Positions 35,796-43,991 of a stretch of 64,000 bases of DNA are shown in pieces; within the stretch, counting starts at the first letter, position 1, and every line of letters starts with the position of its first letter. The stretch lies in assembly GCA_023898405.1 (NCBI GenBank), contig CP060221.1, positions 744,001 to 808,000 of the forward strand, in the 5' to 3' direction. The position numbers and the translations under genes are program-made. This DNA comes from Myxococcales bacterium (GTDB taxonomy: Bacteria; Myxococcota; UBA727; JABDBI01). The notes under the pieces were generated by a model. That model worked only from the letters and a program-made list of their open reading frames with translations, did not search any database and was not told where the DNA came from.

Positions 35796-35881
35796 AAAAA
35801 TCTACTTATTTAAACATTATTTGTGATTTATTTTTGCTTGATTGATAATAATATTGGTTTATAGTTTTATAAGGCAAATCA

Positions 35882-36307
35882 ATGTCAAAAATTATTTCAC
35901 TTATAGGAAATGAGCTCGATTCCAGCACGCGACTGGTCGAGTTTAGCCAACTAAAAAATTCATATATTTCCAGTGATTTTGACCCGCAGCTCTATGAGTC
36001 AAATAATATTTTGCCTTCCTTTGTCTATGGAAATTTAGTTGATACGGAAACTATCTATAAAAATCTCAATATCAACAACAAAAATATACTCCTAAGTCGA
36101 GAGTCTCTTTTGATCGGCCATTTTCTTAGTGTGGGAGACACAGTAAAACTCAGAACATTCCTTAAAGACGCTTATGAGCAACAGGCAACCTCAAATCCAA
36201 TCGGTTTTATTATTCTTGAAACCATCGCCTCAATAAAACAAGAAATTGCATTTTATGCCGAGCGAGTTTTGGCAATTCGCGGTGGCTTTAATCGAGGTAG
36301 AGCATGA
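35882..36307 (+). CDS. FAS1-like / HadA-type dehydratase N-domain subunit
   Basis: A 141-residue protein. The order of elements (ILPSFVYGNL near residue 42, ESLLIGHFLSVGDTVKLRTFLKDAYEQ in part near residue 72, a strand with GFIILETIASIKQ and a final strand) matches the N-terminal half of two-domain hot-dog hydratases and mycobacterial HadA. Its stop overlaps the start of the next gene (ATGA), so the two subunits are made together and probably form a heterodimer acting on 3-hydroxyacyl thioesters. Confidence 0.6.
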   Translation: MSKIISLIGNELDSSTRLVEFSQLKNSYISSDFDPQLYESNNILPSFVYGNLVDTETIYKNLNINNKNILLSRESLLIGHFLSVGDTVKLRTFLKDAYEQQATSNPIGFIILETIASIKQEIAFYAERVLAIRGGFNRGRA

Positions 36308-36870
36308 AAAAATATTGGGATAGCGTAGAAATAGGCCACAAACTTAAAGTTGCTCCTAAAAAACCTATAACCCGTCTACAGATTGCGCGCTTTGCAGCAG
36401 CATGTGATGATTTTTCTCCCATGGGCCTTGATGAAGAGTATGCCAAAAGCGCAGGACTTGGCAGTGTCTACGCCCCAGGCATCATAGCTCTTGGAATAAT
36501 TGAAGAAGGTCTAAAAACCTTTGCTCAAAATATGTCGATCACGACCCTGAGCACAACCTTTCAAAGACTTATTTGGCCATGCGATGTTTTGAGTGCGAAA
36601 GGAGTTATCGTGCGGCGCTACCGCAAAAATGATGAACATCGCGTGCAATTTTCTGTCTGGGTAGAAAACCAAAATGGTGATGTTGTTGTGAAAGGACAGG
36701 CCATTTGTCTTTTATTCAAAAACGCTCAAGAAGAATCTCACCTAGGGAGCGAGAAGGAGCCTCAACTTTCTCAAGCCTCATACGCCGAGCTTGTGAAACG
36801 TTGCGAACAAGTAACTAACCGTCGCCCAGCACAAAAGACGACCAAGGTTCCTCAAAAAGAAATCGCCTAG
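36304..36870 (+). CDS. MaoC-like hydratase (HadB-type) with a charged C-terminal tail
   Basis: A 188-residue hot-dog fold protein. The MaoC hydratase motif is altered: the usual D-x-(N/S)-P-x-H reads DDFSPMGLDEEYAKSAGLG near residue 38, so the catalytic His position is occupied by Gly or Leu. Residues 1-140 are the domain; the last 48 are charged and unlike the family. It overlaps the preceding HadA-like gene by 4 bases. Without the His it may be a non-catalytic partner, or the active site may come from another residue. Confidence 0.72.
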   Translation: MKKYWDSVEIGHKLKVAPKKPITRLQIARFAAACDDFSPMGLDEEYAKSAGLGSVYAPGIIALGIIEEGLKTFAQNMSITTLSTTFQRLIWPCDVLSAKGVIVRRYRKNDEHRVQFSVWVENQNGDVVVKGQAICLLFKNAQEESHLGSEKEPQLSQASYAELVKRCEQVTNRRPAQKTTKVPQKEIA

Positions 36871-37009
36871 ACCTGGGATGTTTGCCCAAGAAACTGTTTT
36901 GAAATTAATTTTTCTCTAAGCTGAGAAAGCATTTTGAAAATGTTTAGCCCTGTCATTTTAGTTGGGTGAAGTGATTTTTTTCTTTGATAATCACGTTTAA
37001 AAATGAGCA

Positions 37010-37855
37010 ATGATTTTTTTTGATCTATTAAAAGAGCTTCACAATTTAAAGCAAGCAAGTGCATTGTGCACGGTGGTTGCTATCAGCGGATCAACTCCCA
37101 GAAAAGCTGGCGCTAAAATGCTGGTTCTAAACGATGGTACAAGCTTCGGAGACATAAAAGGAAGCATTGGAGGAGGAGCAATCGAACATCATATTCGTAA
37201 ACAAGCTCTTGAAGCACTCAAAGAAAATTCTTCCCGATTGGTAACTACTTCGCTCCGCAATGAACTTGGTATGTGCTGTGGAGGAGAAATGACCGTCTTT
37301 ATAGAGCCTATCGCACAAAAGCCTCGATTTATCTGTTTTGGTGCTGGTCATATAGCTCAGAGTTTATGCCCTCAGGCTCTTTCTCTAGATTTTAATGTGT
37401 TTCTTCTCGATCATCGAAAAGATCTCCTGACGCTCCCATGTTTTGAACATGTTCAAGAAAAAATCTGTGATTCCTCAATTTTTTCTATCGAAAATTTGCA
37501 AATTTGTGAGCATGACTACGTTGTGGTGACAAGCCATGATCACCAGCTTGATCAAAGCATTGTAGAAGCTGTGCTCAAGTATCCCACAAAATTTCTTGGA
37601 CTGGTGGGCTCTAAGCGAAAAGCTCTCATGACTCAAAAACGCTTGCGGGCAAAAAATTTGGATGAACAGCAGATTGCCCGTCTACGATGCCCTGTAGGAC
37701 TTGATATTTACGCTCAAACTCCCCAAGAAATTGCTTTTTCAATTCTTGCTCAAGTCATCATGGTAAAAAATGAAAACACAAAAAATTATAGCCTTAATTG
37801 CGGCAGCAGGTCACAGCAGACGAATGGGCTTTCCCAAAGTTCTTTTACCCTATGA
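37010..37855 (+). CDS. xdhC: XdhC/CoxI-family molybdenum enzyme maturation protein
   Basis: A 281-residue protein with the family's N-terminal block (VVAISGSTPRKAGAKMLVL, residues 24-42), GGGAIEHH near residue 64 and CCGGEM near residue 90, then a Rossmann half with FGAGHIAQSL near residue 109 and GLVGSKRKA near residue 200. XdhC holds the molybdenum cofactor and helps sulfurate it before insertion into xanthine dehydrogenase-type enzymes. The last 28 residues overlap the mocA gene in another frame. No molybdoenzyme gene is in the window. Confidence 0.88.
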   Translation: MIFFDLLKELHNLKQASALCTVVAISGSTPRKAGAKMLVLNDGTSFGDIKGSIGGGAIEHHIRKQALEALKENSSRLVTTSLRNELGMCCGGEMTVFIEPIAQKPRFICFGAGHIAQSLCPQALSLDFNVFLLDHRKDLLTLPCFEHVQEKICDSSIFSIENLQICEHDYVVVTSHDHQLDQSIVEAVLKYPTKFLGLVGSKRKALMTQKRLRAKNLDEQQIARLRCPVGLDIYAQTPQEIAFSILAQVIMVKNENTKNYSLNCGSRSQQTNGLSQSSFTL

Positions 37856-38381
37856 TGGCGATAATATAGCTATCTCTCCCTTAAAATTCTTATGGGCTTT
37901 GAGGATCAAAACTTTTCTCACACTGCCGGATTTTTTGTTGCACAATAAACAATTTTGTGACTACCTATCGATGTTTGACATTCTCATTAGAGCGAATCGT
38001 TATCCAAATCTAGGCTTCAGTGGTTCCATCAAAACGGTGTTAGCGGAAAACAAAAAAACTCAAGGTTTATTGATCTTTCCCATTGATGCTCCTTTTTTTT
38101 CTCGCTCTCTTTTAAACGCTTTTATCACCACGATCGATTTTAATTGGCCAATAATAGCTGTTCCGCATTTTTATCAAGCTGCAGGACATCCAGTCTATTT
38201 TTCCGAGCATTTTTTTAAAGCACTTATTCATGCCGACAGCATCGGTGGGCCGCATGCTGTGATCAGGCGCAATAAAAAATACGTGCGTCGAATCTTATGG
38301 CCCGACTCACGTATTTTATGGAACTTGAATTATCAAAAAGATATAAACTCTAGCATTAAAGCTCAGGTGTACTATCTATAA
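37770..38381 (+). CDS. mocA: MobA/MocA-like nucleotidyltransferase
   Basis: A 203-residue protein with the NTP-transferase start IALIAAAGHSRRMGFPKVLLP (the G-x-S-x-R-M-G-x-x-K signature), a FPIDAPFF metal site near residue 97 and GHPVYFS near residue 139. MocA adds CMP to the molybdenum cofactor; MobA adds GMP. Being 86 bases inside xdhC it is surely translated with it and fits MocA, which works with XdhC for xanthine-dehydrogenase-type enzymes. Confidence 0.82.
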   Translation: MKTQKIIALIAAAGHSRRMGFPKVLLPYDGDNIAISPLKFLWALRIKTFLTLPDFLLHNKQFCDYLSMFDILIRANRYPNLGFSGSIKTVLAENKKTQGLLIFPIDAPFFSRSLLNAFITTIDFNWPIIAVPHFYQAAGHPVYFSEHFFKALIHADSIGGPHAVIRRNKKYVRRILWPDSRILWNLNYQKDINSSIKAQVYYL

Positions 38382-38510
38382 CTCTAAGAGAATGTTTTAA
38401 AATGCTTGATTTGATCACGTGCTCTGCTTTGGCTTACAAAAAATGATTTTCAAGACACCCATCTCACTCGATTGTTCAATATTTTTGCTCTCAGCTTTTT
38501 TCTGGATTGC

Positions 38511-39203
38511 TTAGTTGTTTGGCTTATAATCAAAACCTGCTTTAAAATTAAAACCCAAGACTTTTCCGGAAACATCCAGCTGTACCGCACCAATCACGGG
38601 CAAGCTATCGTGTACTTTCATCTTAACTTCTAGGTTTTCGATCTTCGCTCCTTTAGAATATAAAACGTAAACTGAAGGGTTAGATGATTCTGGTGGTTGA
38701 TAATCGGTGTCGATGTTAAATATTCTTGTCTTTGCACAATCTTCATAGAGATTGTCGTCTGCATCCTTGGCATCGTCTGTTCCGTGATAATCAAGTTCGA
38801 AACCACCAAAAGCCATCGGATGATTTCCCATCAAGTCTTCTATAAAGTTGTCAGCAAATACTTGCTCAGGCACAAGCAAGGCGATGCTTCCTTGTTGATG
38901 GCCTTTGAAACGTACTTTCATATCATAGGTAATTTCTACTACATAACCTGGACCACCTGGAGCATCCGGCATGTATTCTTTCACAATCGCATTAGCTCGA
39001 CCTTCTTTGATAACCCACGAAGAACGGCCAGAGGATTTATTTAGTGTATAGCCAGCCTCTTCTCCAGTAGGATTACTCACAGGATCGTCGGTAGTGATGC
39101 TTGCTAAAACTGTTCCATCACCTCCGTCACTCATAACTGAAATATTAGCAAATGAAACTATAGAAAAAATTGACCCCAGAACTATTAAAAATGATTTTTT
39201 CAC
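38511..39203 (-). CDS. exported protein of unknown function
   Basis: A 230-residue protein with a signal peptide (MKKSFLIVLGSIFSIVSFAN). The mature part is rich in Asp and Gly and in beta-prone segments, ends VLGFNFKAGFDYKPNN and includes DDAKDADDNLYEDC near residue 145, an acidic stretch that could bind calcium. No family recognised. A stable stem-loop lies in the leader, just upstream of its ribosome site. Confidence 0.6.
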   Translation of the reverse strand: MKKSFLIVLGSIFSIVSFANISVMSDGGDGTVLASITTDDPVSNPTGEEAGYTLNKSSGRSSWVIKEGRANAIVKEYMPDAPGGPGYVVEITYDMKVRFKGHQQGSIALLVPEQVFADNFIEDLMGNHPMAFGGFELDYHGTDDAKDADDNLYEDCAKTRIFNIDTDYQPPESSNPSVYVLYSKGAKIENLEVKMKVHDSLPVIGAVQLDVSGKVLGFNFKAGFDYKPNN

Positions 39204-39209
39204 CTATTC

Positions 39210-39257
39210 CCCCCGAGAATCCAAACAGCTCTTGACAGTCTGTTTGGCTTTTGGGGG
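39210..39257 (-). promoter_or_regulatory. stem-loop in the 5' leader of the exported protein gene
   Basis: CCAAACAG (39221-39228) pairs with CTGTTTGG (39240-39247) around an 11-base loop, extended by a C5/G5 outer stem across small internal loops. On the minus strand the outer stem's G run directly abuts the ribosome site of the gene starting at 39203, so it could control translation. Confidence 0.45.
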
Positions 39258-39299
39258 AGTTCGAGAAGCTAATCGTTCTATGAAAAATAAATTATTTTT

Positions 39300-40442
39300 T
39301 TAAAAACCAGATTGCAAAATTGGCATCGCAGCGGCGAAGGATGCTCCTGGTGTAAATGCATCATAGCCAAGCTTTTTTAAAATTATTTCCAAAGTCCCAA
39401 AAATACCGATCAGATCTATCTCATCCACATATCCCATATGCCCAATACGAAAAATTTTTCCTTTAAGCTGCCCTTGTCCACCCGCAATGGTCAGGTTGGC
39501 ATGATTCATCAAAGCTTTATAAATGGCATTATCGGGCAAGATCTCAGGACTTATCACGCTGGTAATAGATTCACTGGGAGCTTTAGCAAATAACTTAAGC
39601 CCTAGAGCTGTCATTGCTACGCGAGTAGCATGCGCCAGCCGAGCGTGTCTTTGAAAAATTTTTTCGCGCCCCTCCTCTTTCATTATCAGCAATGCTTCAT
39701 ACAAACCCATAATCAAAGACACCGCCGGCGTGTAAGCCGTCTGGTTAGATTCTTGGGCTTTTTTTTCTTTGACCAGATTAAAATAAAATTTTGGTAGATT
39801 TGACTGAGACTGTCTCGCCCAGGCTTTTTCGCTGGCCCATACAAAACCTAGACCAGGGGGCAACATCAAGCCCTTTTGCCCTCCTCCTACCAACAAATCG
39901 ATGTGCTGTTGCTCTGGAGCAATATCCCACACTCCTAAAGCTGTCACCGCATCTATCACCAGCAAACAATCAGATTTTTCCTTTACCAGCTGGGCTACAG
40001 CTTCATAAGGATGTCTTACGCCAGTTGAAGTTTCGCTGGCTACCAAGATCACGCCCCGCGCTTGCGGGTAAGCCTTAAGCGCCTGCTCAACTTTATTAAC
40101 ATCAAGTGCTTCCCCCCAAGCAACTTCGATAGCGATAGCGTTAAGACCAAAGGCTTTGCTCATATTGAACCAATTTTCGCCAAATTTTCCGCCTGTTACG
40201 CATAGAACCGTATCGCCGGTAGAGAAAAAATTTTCGATCGAAGCTTCAAATGCTCCCGTACCTGAACATGATAAAATCAGAGGCGCATATTTAGAATTCA
40301 GCAGCCACTTTAAGTTTTCACGGCATTCAAAAAAAATCTTCTCAAATTGAGCGGTACGATGATGAATAATGGTTTTACTCATTTCTTTAAGAACGCGATC
40401 TGGAACAGGAGTGGGGCCTGGGGCCAATAAACGGTACTTCAT
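39300..40442 (-). CDS. class V PLP aminotransferase (alanine-glyoxylate / serine-pyruvate type)
   Basis: A 380-residue cytosolic enzyme. The N-terminal LLAPGPTPVPDRVL block is typical, LSCSGTGAFEA lies near residue 60, and the PLP lysine is in LLVGGGQKGLMLPPGLGF near residue 190. VIDAVTALG near residue 168 holds the Asp that contacts the pyridine ring. The start ATG 40442 has GGGAAGAG upstream; the long frame to 40496 is not needed. It could serve glyoxylate or serine metabolism, or phosphoserine-type reactions. Confidence 0.9.
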   Translation of the reverse strand: MKYRLLAPGPTPVPDRVLKEMSKTIIHHRTAQFEKIFFECRENLKWLLNSKYAPLILSCSGTGAFEASIENFFSTGDTVLCVTGGKFGENWFNMSKAFGLNAIAIEVAWGEALDVNKVEQALKAYPQARGVILVASETSTGVRHPYEAVAQLVKEKSDCLLVIDAVTALGVWDIAPEQQHIDLLVGGGQKGLMLPPGLGFVWASEKAWARQSQSNLPKFYFNLVKEKKAQESNQTAYTPAVSLIMGLYEALLIMKEEGREKIFQRHARLAHATRVAMTALGLKLFAKAPSESITSVISPEILPDNAIYKALMNHANLTIAGGQGQLKGKIFRIGHMGYVDEIDLIGIFGTLEIILKKLGYDAFTPGASFAAAMPILQSGF

Positions 40443-40679
40443 GACTCTTCCCTTTTTTGAGAATTTATTGCGAACTGCATGATGGCACATCGCCAAAATT
40501 TACAACAGAGCTGATAGCCTTAATAACGACAAACTCAGAGTGTTTAAAAAATATTTTTTTATCAACTTCGAAATTATTTTTGGCAGGTACTGGTGCCGCA
40601 TCTAAATTTTTATCTGCCTTCTGCTACAAAGTTGCCATTTTTTTCACACACAACTCGATTATATTGTAACGGCAACAAC

Positions 40680-41915
40680 TCAATTCTGTTTAGCATTCAA
40701 AGATGAGATTTGTTGCTTCCAATAATAATTGGCATCTGGGTGGCTGTGTTTATTGATATTTCCTTGCTCAACTAAAAACCCTAGCACCATTTGCAGATAG
40801 TGTATCAAAGCCTCTTGGTACTCTAAAGGATAGTTCGCTATATACTGGTTGATAAAATAGATATTGGCATCGATAGATATCTTGCAAAGTTCTGCATTAA
40901 AATGATCCTTTGCGCATTTACCAAAGTTACTGCTCGAATAAAATAATAATTTCTCCATCTCATAAGCGATGATACGACCCTTTTCTACGCTACCCATAAA
41001 TGTCTCATTATCAATGAAACTGATAAGTCCACTATTTTTATCGTAGAAAACATTAGCCCAGTGAGCATCGCCATGGGTTATGGTCCGGTAATATTCCAAG
41101 ACATGCTTAGGATCAAATTGGTGAGGCAGCGAGTTTCTATCCATAAAATACTGATGAATAAATGCTAAAGCTTTGGCAAAATCTTTGAGAGCCAAGGCAA
41201 GCAGGTTAAAATCTTTTTTAGCAAATATGCTTGCTAGATCTTCTCCTTTGGCTGCTTCGATCAAATAAAAATAATTTTTATCTCTTGGCAAAGAATATGA
41301 AGGAACACCAAAATTAGTTATAACTCCAAGATTCGAAGATTTTTCTTCAGAATAGGAAAAAAAATAGTGCGGAATAACAATGGCAATATCATGTGGAAAG
41401 TATGAAAATATCTTTCTATTCATATTCAAAAAGGCCAGATTCTTAATTTCTCCACTATTGGCACCATTCACCTCTTTTAAAAACCAACGAGAATTATTTA
41501 TGTTTTTGGCACATGCAGGCTTAATTTTTATTTCGGCGATAAATTGTGCGAAATAGCTACTTATGGGATGCACCTCACTATCAACACAGGCATAGGAATT
41601 ATTTGCGTTTACCGTTGCGTTGAAAAAATTATGCTCAAATGCAAAATCAACAAAAAAGTCTTCTACTGTTTCCTTTGATAAGCGTGGATAGATGTTAGTC
41701 TCAATAATTTTGGGTTCATTAAAATTAAGGACTGAAACCCTGCCATGCTGTTCTAGGAATGCAGGCTTAAAATTATCGAGTTTTTCTTTGCCAACAAATT
41801 CACTCAACGAATAGGCTTGATTGTATCCAGCAATTGAAGCTTGATTATATGCCATTAACACATTGATATTTAAATAAAAAAATATCATCAGCTTGATAAT
41901 AAAAGCATTATTCAT
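40680..41915 (-). CDS. exported protein with an aminoglycoside-phosphotransferase-like kinase fold
   Basis: A 411-residue protein with an N-terminal signal peptide (MNNAFIIKLMIFFYLNINVLMA). The C-terminal half has the kinase signatures of the APH/choline kinase group: RWFLKEVNG (ATP-binding Lys) near residue 145, YLIEAAKGEDL (hinge region) near residue 215, the catalytic loop THGDAHWANV near residue 280 and the metal-binding FIDNETF near residue 300. All key residues are intact, so it is not a dead relic. Export of a small-molecule or protein kinase is unusual. The substrate is unknown. Confidence 0.75.
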   Translation of the reverse strand: MNNAFIIKLMIFFYLNINVLMAYNQASIAGYNQAYSLSEFVGKEKLDNFKPAFLEQHGRVSVLNFNEPKIIETNIYPRLSKETVEDFFVDFAFEHNFFNATVNANNSYACVDSEVHPISSYFAQFIAEIKIKPACAKNINNSRWFLKEVNGANSGEIKNLAFLNMNRKIFSYFPHDIAIVIPHYFFSYSEEKSSNLGVITNFGVPSYSLPRDKNYFYLIEAAKGEDLASIFAKKDFNLLALALKDFAKALAFIHQYFMDRNSLPHQFDPKHVLEYYRTITHGDAHWANVFYDKNSGLISFIDNETFMGSVEKGRIIAYEMEKLLFYSSSNFGKCAKDHFNAELCKISIDANIYFINQYIANYPLEYQEALIHYLQMVLGFLVEQGNINKHSHPDANYYWKQQISSLNAKQN

Positions 41916-42089
41916 AATTCATCACAACAAAATTAATTCCCTCCCTAACTAACAATAAGACTTAACAAATTCATTCAATCTGCAGAATTCTTTAGATCAA
42001 ATAGCGATGCTTGCTCATATTTTTGGATTCTGCTGATAATTTGCCTAATAGGACTGGCGAGATTATGTTTGCCACCTTAATACGAATCC

Positions 42090-42884
42090 ATGACAATACT
42101 TCACACCATCACTGAACTCAAACAAGGCGCGTTCTTTCAATCACCTTTTAGTCTTGCTGCTTTAAAAATTAATGGCCCGGATGCCAAAGATTTTCTGCAA
42201 CGCATGTCTTCTGCTAATCTTTCAAAGCTTACTCAAAAAACATCTCAGACCACATGCTTTCTCAACAAGTACGGGCGGCTTATCGACAGAGTCTTGGTTA
42301 TTATCAATGAAGACGAAGATGACAGTTATTTTTTAGTTAGCAGTTTTTATGAGCCTAAAAAATTACTTGATTGGCTTGAGCAATTTCATTTTATAGAAGA
42401 TTTTTCCCTATCCATTCATCATCAAAAAGCATACGTGGTTGTTGCTCATTCAAATACTATTTCCGCTGCGAAACTATGGTGTTCTCAATCAAAGCTGCAC
42501 CTCACTTTTTTTGTGCAGTTTGATTCAAATTATCCTCCACTCAGCGCAAGTGAGTGGGAGAGCTTACGCATTGCATGCTCTATGCCTTGGCACAAGGAAA
42601 TCACTACTCGCTTCATGCCCCAGGAAGTCGGCCTTTTATCGGATATTTCTTTGGATAAAGGATGTTACGTGGGACAAGAAGTCATAGCAAAAGCGATCAC
42701 CTACCAAAAAAATCCCAAATTTTTACAGGGGGTTGAGCTAAGCAAAGACGATTGGCACAAGGCCCACACACATGAAGCAATAGGTGACAGTAAAAACGAA
42801 ATTATCTCCTTGGCACCATGTTTTAGTGAATCTTTAATCAATGCATTAACACTTGTTGAAAAGAGTTCTTTGGCAAAAAATTAA
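42090..42884 (+). CDS. ygfZ: YgfZ/GcvT-domain folate-binding protein
   Basis: A 264-residue protein of the YgfZ (IBA57) family that uses folate and helps maturation or repair of Fe-S enzymes such as MiaB. The signature KGCYVGQEV is at residues 190-198, preceded by GLLSDISLDKG. The C-terminal barrel is short, so the protein is smaller than the 326-residue E. coli YgfZ. Poor ribosome site upstream, start accepted by domain start. Confidence 0.9.
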   Translation: MTILHTITELKQGAFFQSPFSLAALKINGPDAKDFLQRMSSANLSKLTQKTSQTTCFLNKYGRLIDRVLVIINEDEDDSYFLVSSFYEPKKLLDWLEQFHFIEDFSLSIHHQKAYVVVAHSNTISAAKLWCSQSKLHLTFFVQFDSNYPPLSASEWESLRIACSMPWHKEITTRFMPQEVGLLSDISLDKGCYVGQEVIAKAITYQKNPKFLQGVELSKDDWHKAHTHEAIGDSKNEIISLAPCFSESLINALTLVEKSSLAKN

Positions 42885-42914
42885 ATTTATTTTAAATAAG
42901 TTGCTAAAAGTTGC

Positions 42915-42943
42915 TTGACGATTCTTAAGACAGACATTAATAG
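42915..42943 (+). promoter_or_regulatory. promoter of tRNA-Lys
   Basis: TTGACG (42915-42920), a 17-base spacer and TAATAG (42938-42943), 17 bases ahead of the tRNA. Confidence 0.65.
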
Positions 42944-42960
42944 AAAGAACTTGATTGGCA

Positions 42961-43036
42961 GGGTTGTTAGCTCAGTTGGTAGAGCACCGGACTTTTAATC
43001 CGATGGTCCCGAGTTCGAGTCTCGGACAACCCACCA
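42961..43036 (+). tRNA. tRNA-Lys (UUU)
   Basis: A 76-base cloverleaf including encoded CCA. The acceptor stem GGGTTGT pairs with ACAACCC, the D-loop is AGCTCAGTTGGTAGAGC, the anticodon loop CTTTTAA holds TTT, and the T-loop is GTTCGAGTC. The outermost anticodon stem pair is C-A instead of a Watson-Crick pair. A promoter and terminator flank it, so it is its own unit. Confidence 0.96.
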
Positions 43037-43043
43037 AAAAACT

Positions 43044-43070
43044 AAGGCCTTCTTTTGGAAGGCCTTTTTA
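43044..43070 (+). terminator. Rho-independent terminator of tRNA-Lys
   Basis: AAGGCCTTC (43044-43052) pairs with GAAGGCCTT (43058-43066) around TTTTG, followed by T5. Confidence 0.9.
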
Positions 43071-43125
43071 TTTACTCATAATAGCCAAAAAGCTGTTACG
43101 AGCAGCAATCTCTTGCATAAAATTA

Positions 43126-43740
43126 TCACCACCATAACCATCCGACTGAAAGTTCAGCCATGATAGGAATTTTTGTTATGCCATAATATGCGGAAGTCAA
43201 ATAATCTGTGTAGTATCCCATCTTTTCTTTTTTGCTTAGTAAAAACTCCCACTCAAATCCCACACCAAAAGAGACCAAATATCCAAAATCATAGGTTGTC
43301 TCATAACCAATCATGAGTGAAGGTGTTAAGGCCCATGCAGGTTCATCTTGCCCAATCCAACTCATGCCAGCGCGCCCAAGTGCTTCAATGTACCATCCAT
43401 CTAAAGAGTCATACTCATGAAAATTAGTTCTAATCCCAGCACCGAGATTAAAGCGCTTGATTGCAAAAAAGTTCATTTCCTCTCGTTCTGGGTGATAAAA
43501 AGGAAACTCAATCGTGTTTTGATAACTAGGCGATACGACCAATGAGAAATTTCGTGCCAAACCCAGTAAAAACCTGCCCTCAAAGGTCATGGAGGTTATC
43601 CCTGCTAAGTTAAATGAGAATCCAATAGGCCTTTCATAAGGCACGACATAGGGCTTGGTTATGTATTTATTTTTCATTTCTTCTTGCTGTGCAGATAAGC
43701 CAAAGCTCAAAAAACCAAAAAGAACTAAGAAGAATTTCAT
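43126..43740 (-). CDS. putative outer-membrane beta-barrel protein
   Basis: About 204 residues from ATG 43740 (or 209 from 43755). The signal peptide MKFFLVLFGFLSFGLSAQQ is followed by amphipathic strands such as MTFEGRFLLGLARNFSLVVSP and ending AELSVGWLWW, with a terminal aromatic as in barrel proteins recognised by BAM. Size and strand pattern fit an 8-strand barrel. No family name can be given. The C terminus resembles the remnant at 20602. Confidence 0.65.
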   Translation of the reverse strand: MKFFLVLFGFLSFGLSAQQEEMKNKYITKPYVVPYERPIGFSFNLAGITSMTFEGRFLLGLARNFSLVVSPSYQNTIEFPFYHPEREEMNFFAIKRFNLGAGIRTNFHEYDSLDGWYIEALGRAGMSWIGQDEPAWALTPSLMIGYETTYDFGYLVSFGVGFEWEFLLSKKEKMGYYTDYLTSAYYGITKIPIMAELSVGWLWW

Positions 43741-43991
43741 AGCAAAACGTTCCATTGTAAAAGACCTGCCGCAAAGTATACATTTAATAAATTTGGCTTA
43801 ATTTCATAAAAAAGCAAGTTTGCACAGCTAGGCTTAGTTTTTATGTCAGCAGCAGTGAATTCGCCAAAGCCAACAAAAATTAAATTAATTGCCCAAAATG
43901 AACCCGAGCAAAAAGCTCGCTCCCTAGTTATTAAAACCCCCATGACAACTAAAGACAGGTGAATAATATGCAATTACGCTTGAGGTGACCG

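Noticed and set aside
43737..43973. 78-codon frame upstream of the barrel protein gene
   Set aside because: No ribosome site or signal, and it overlaps the start region of the barrel gene in another frame.
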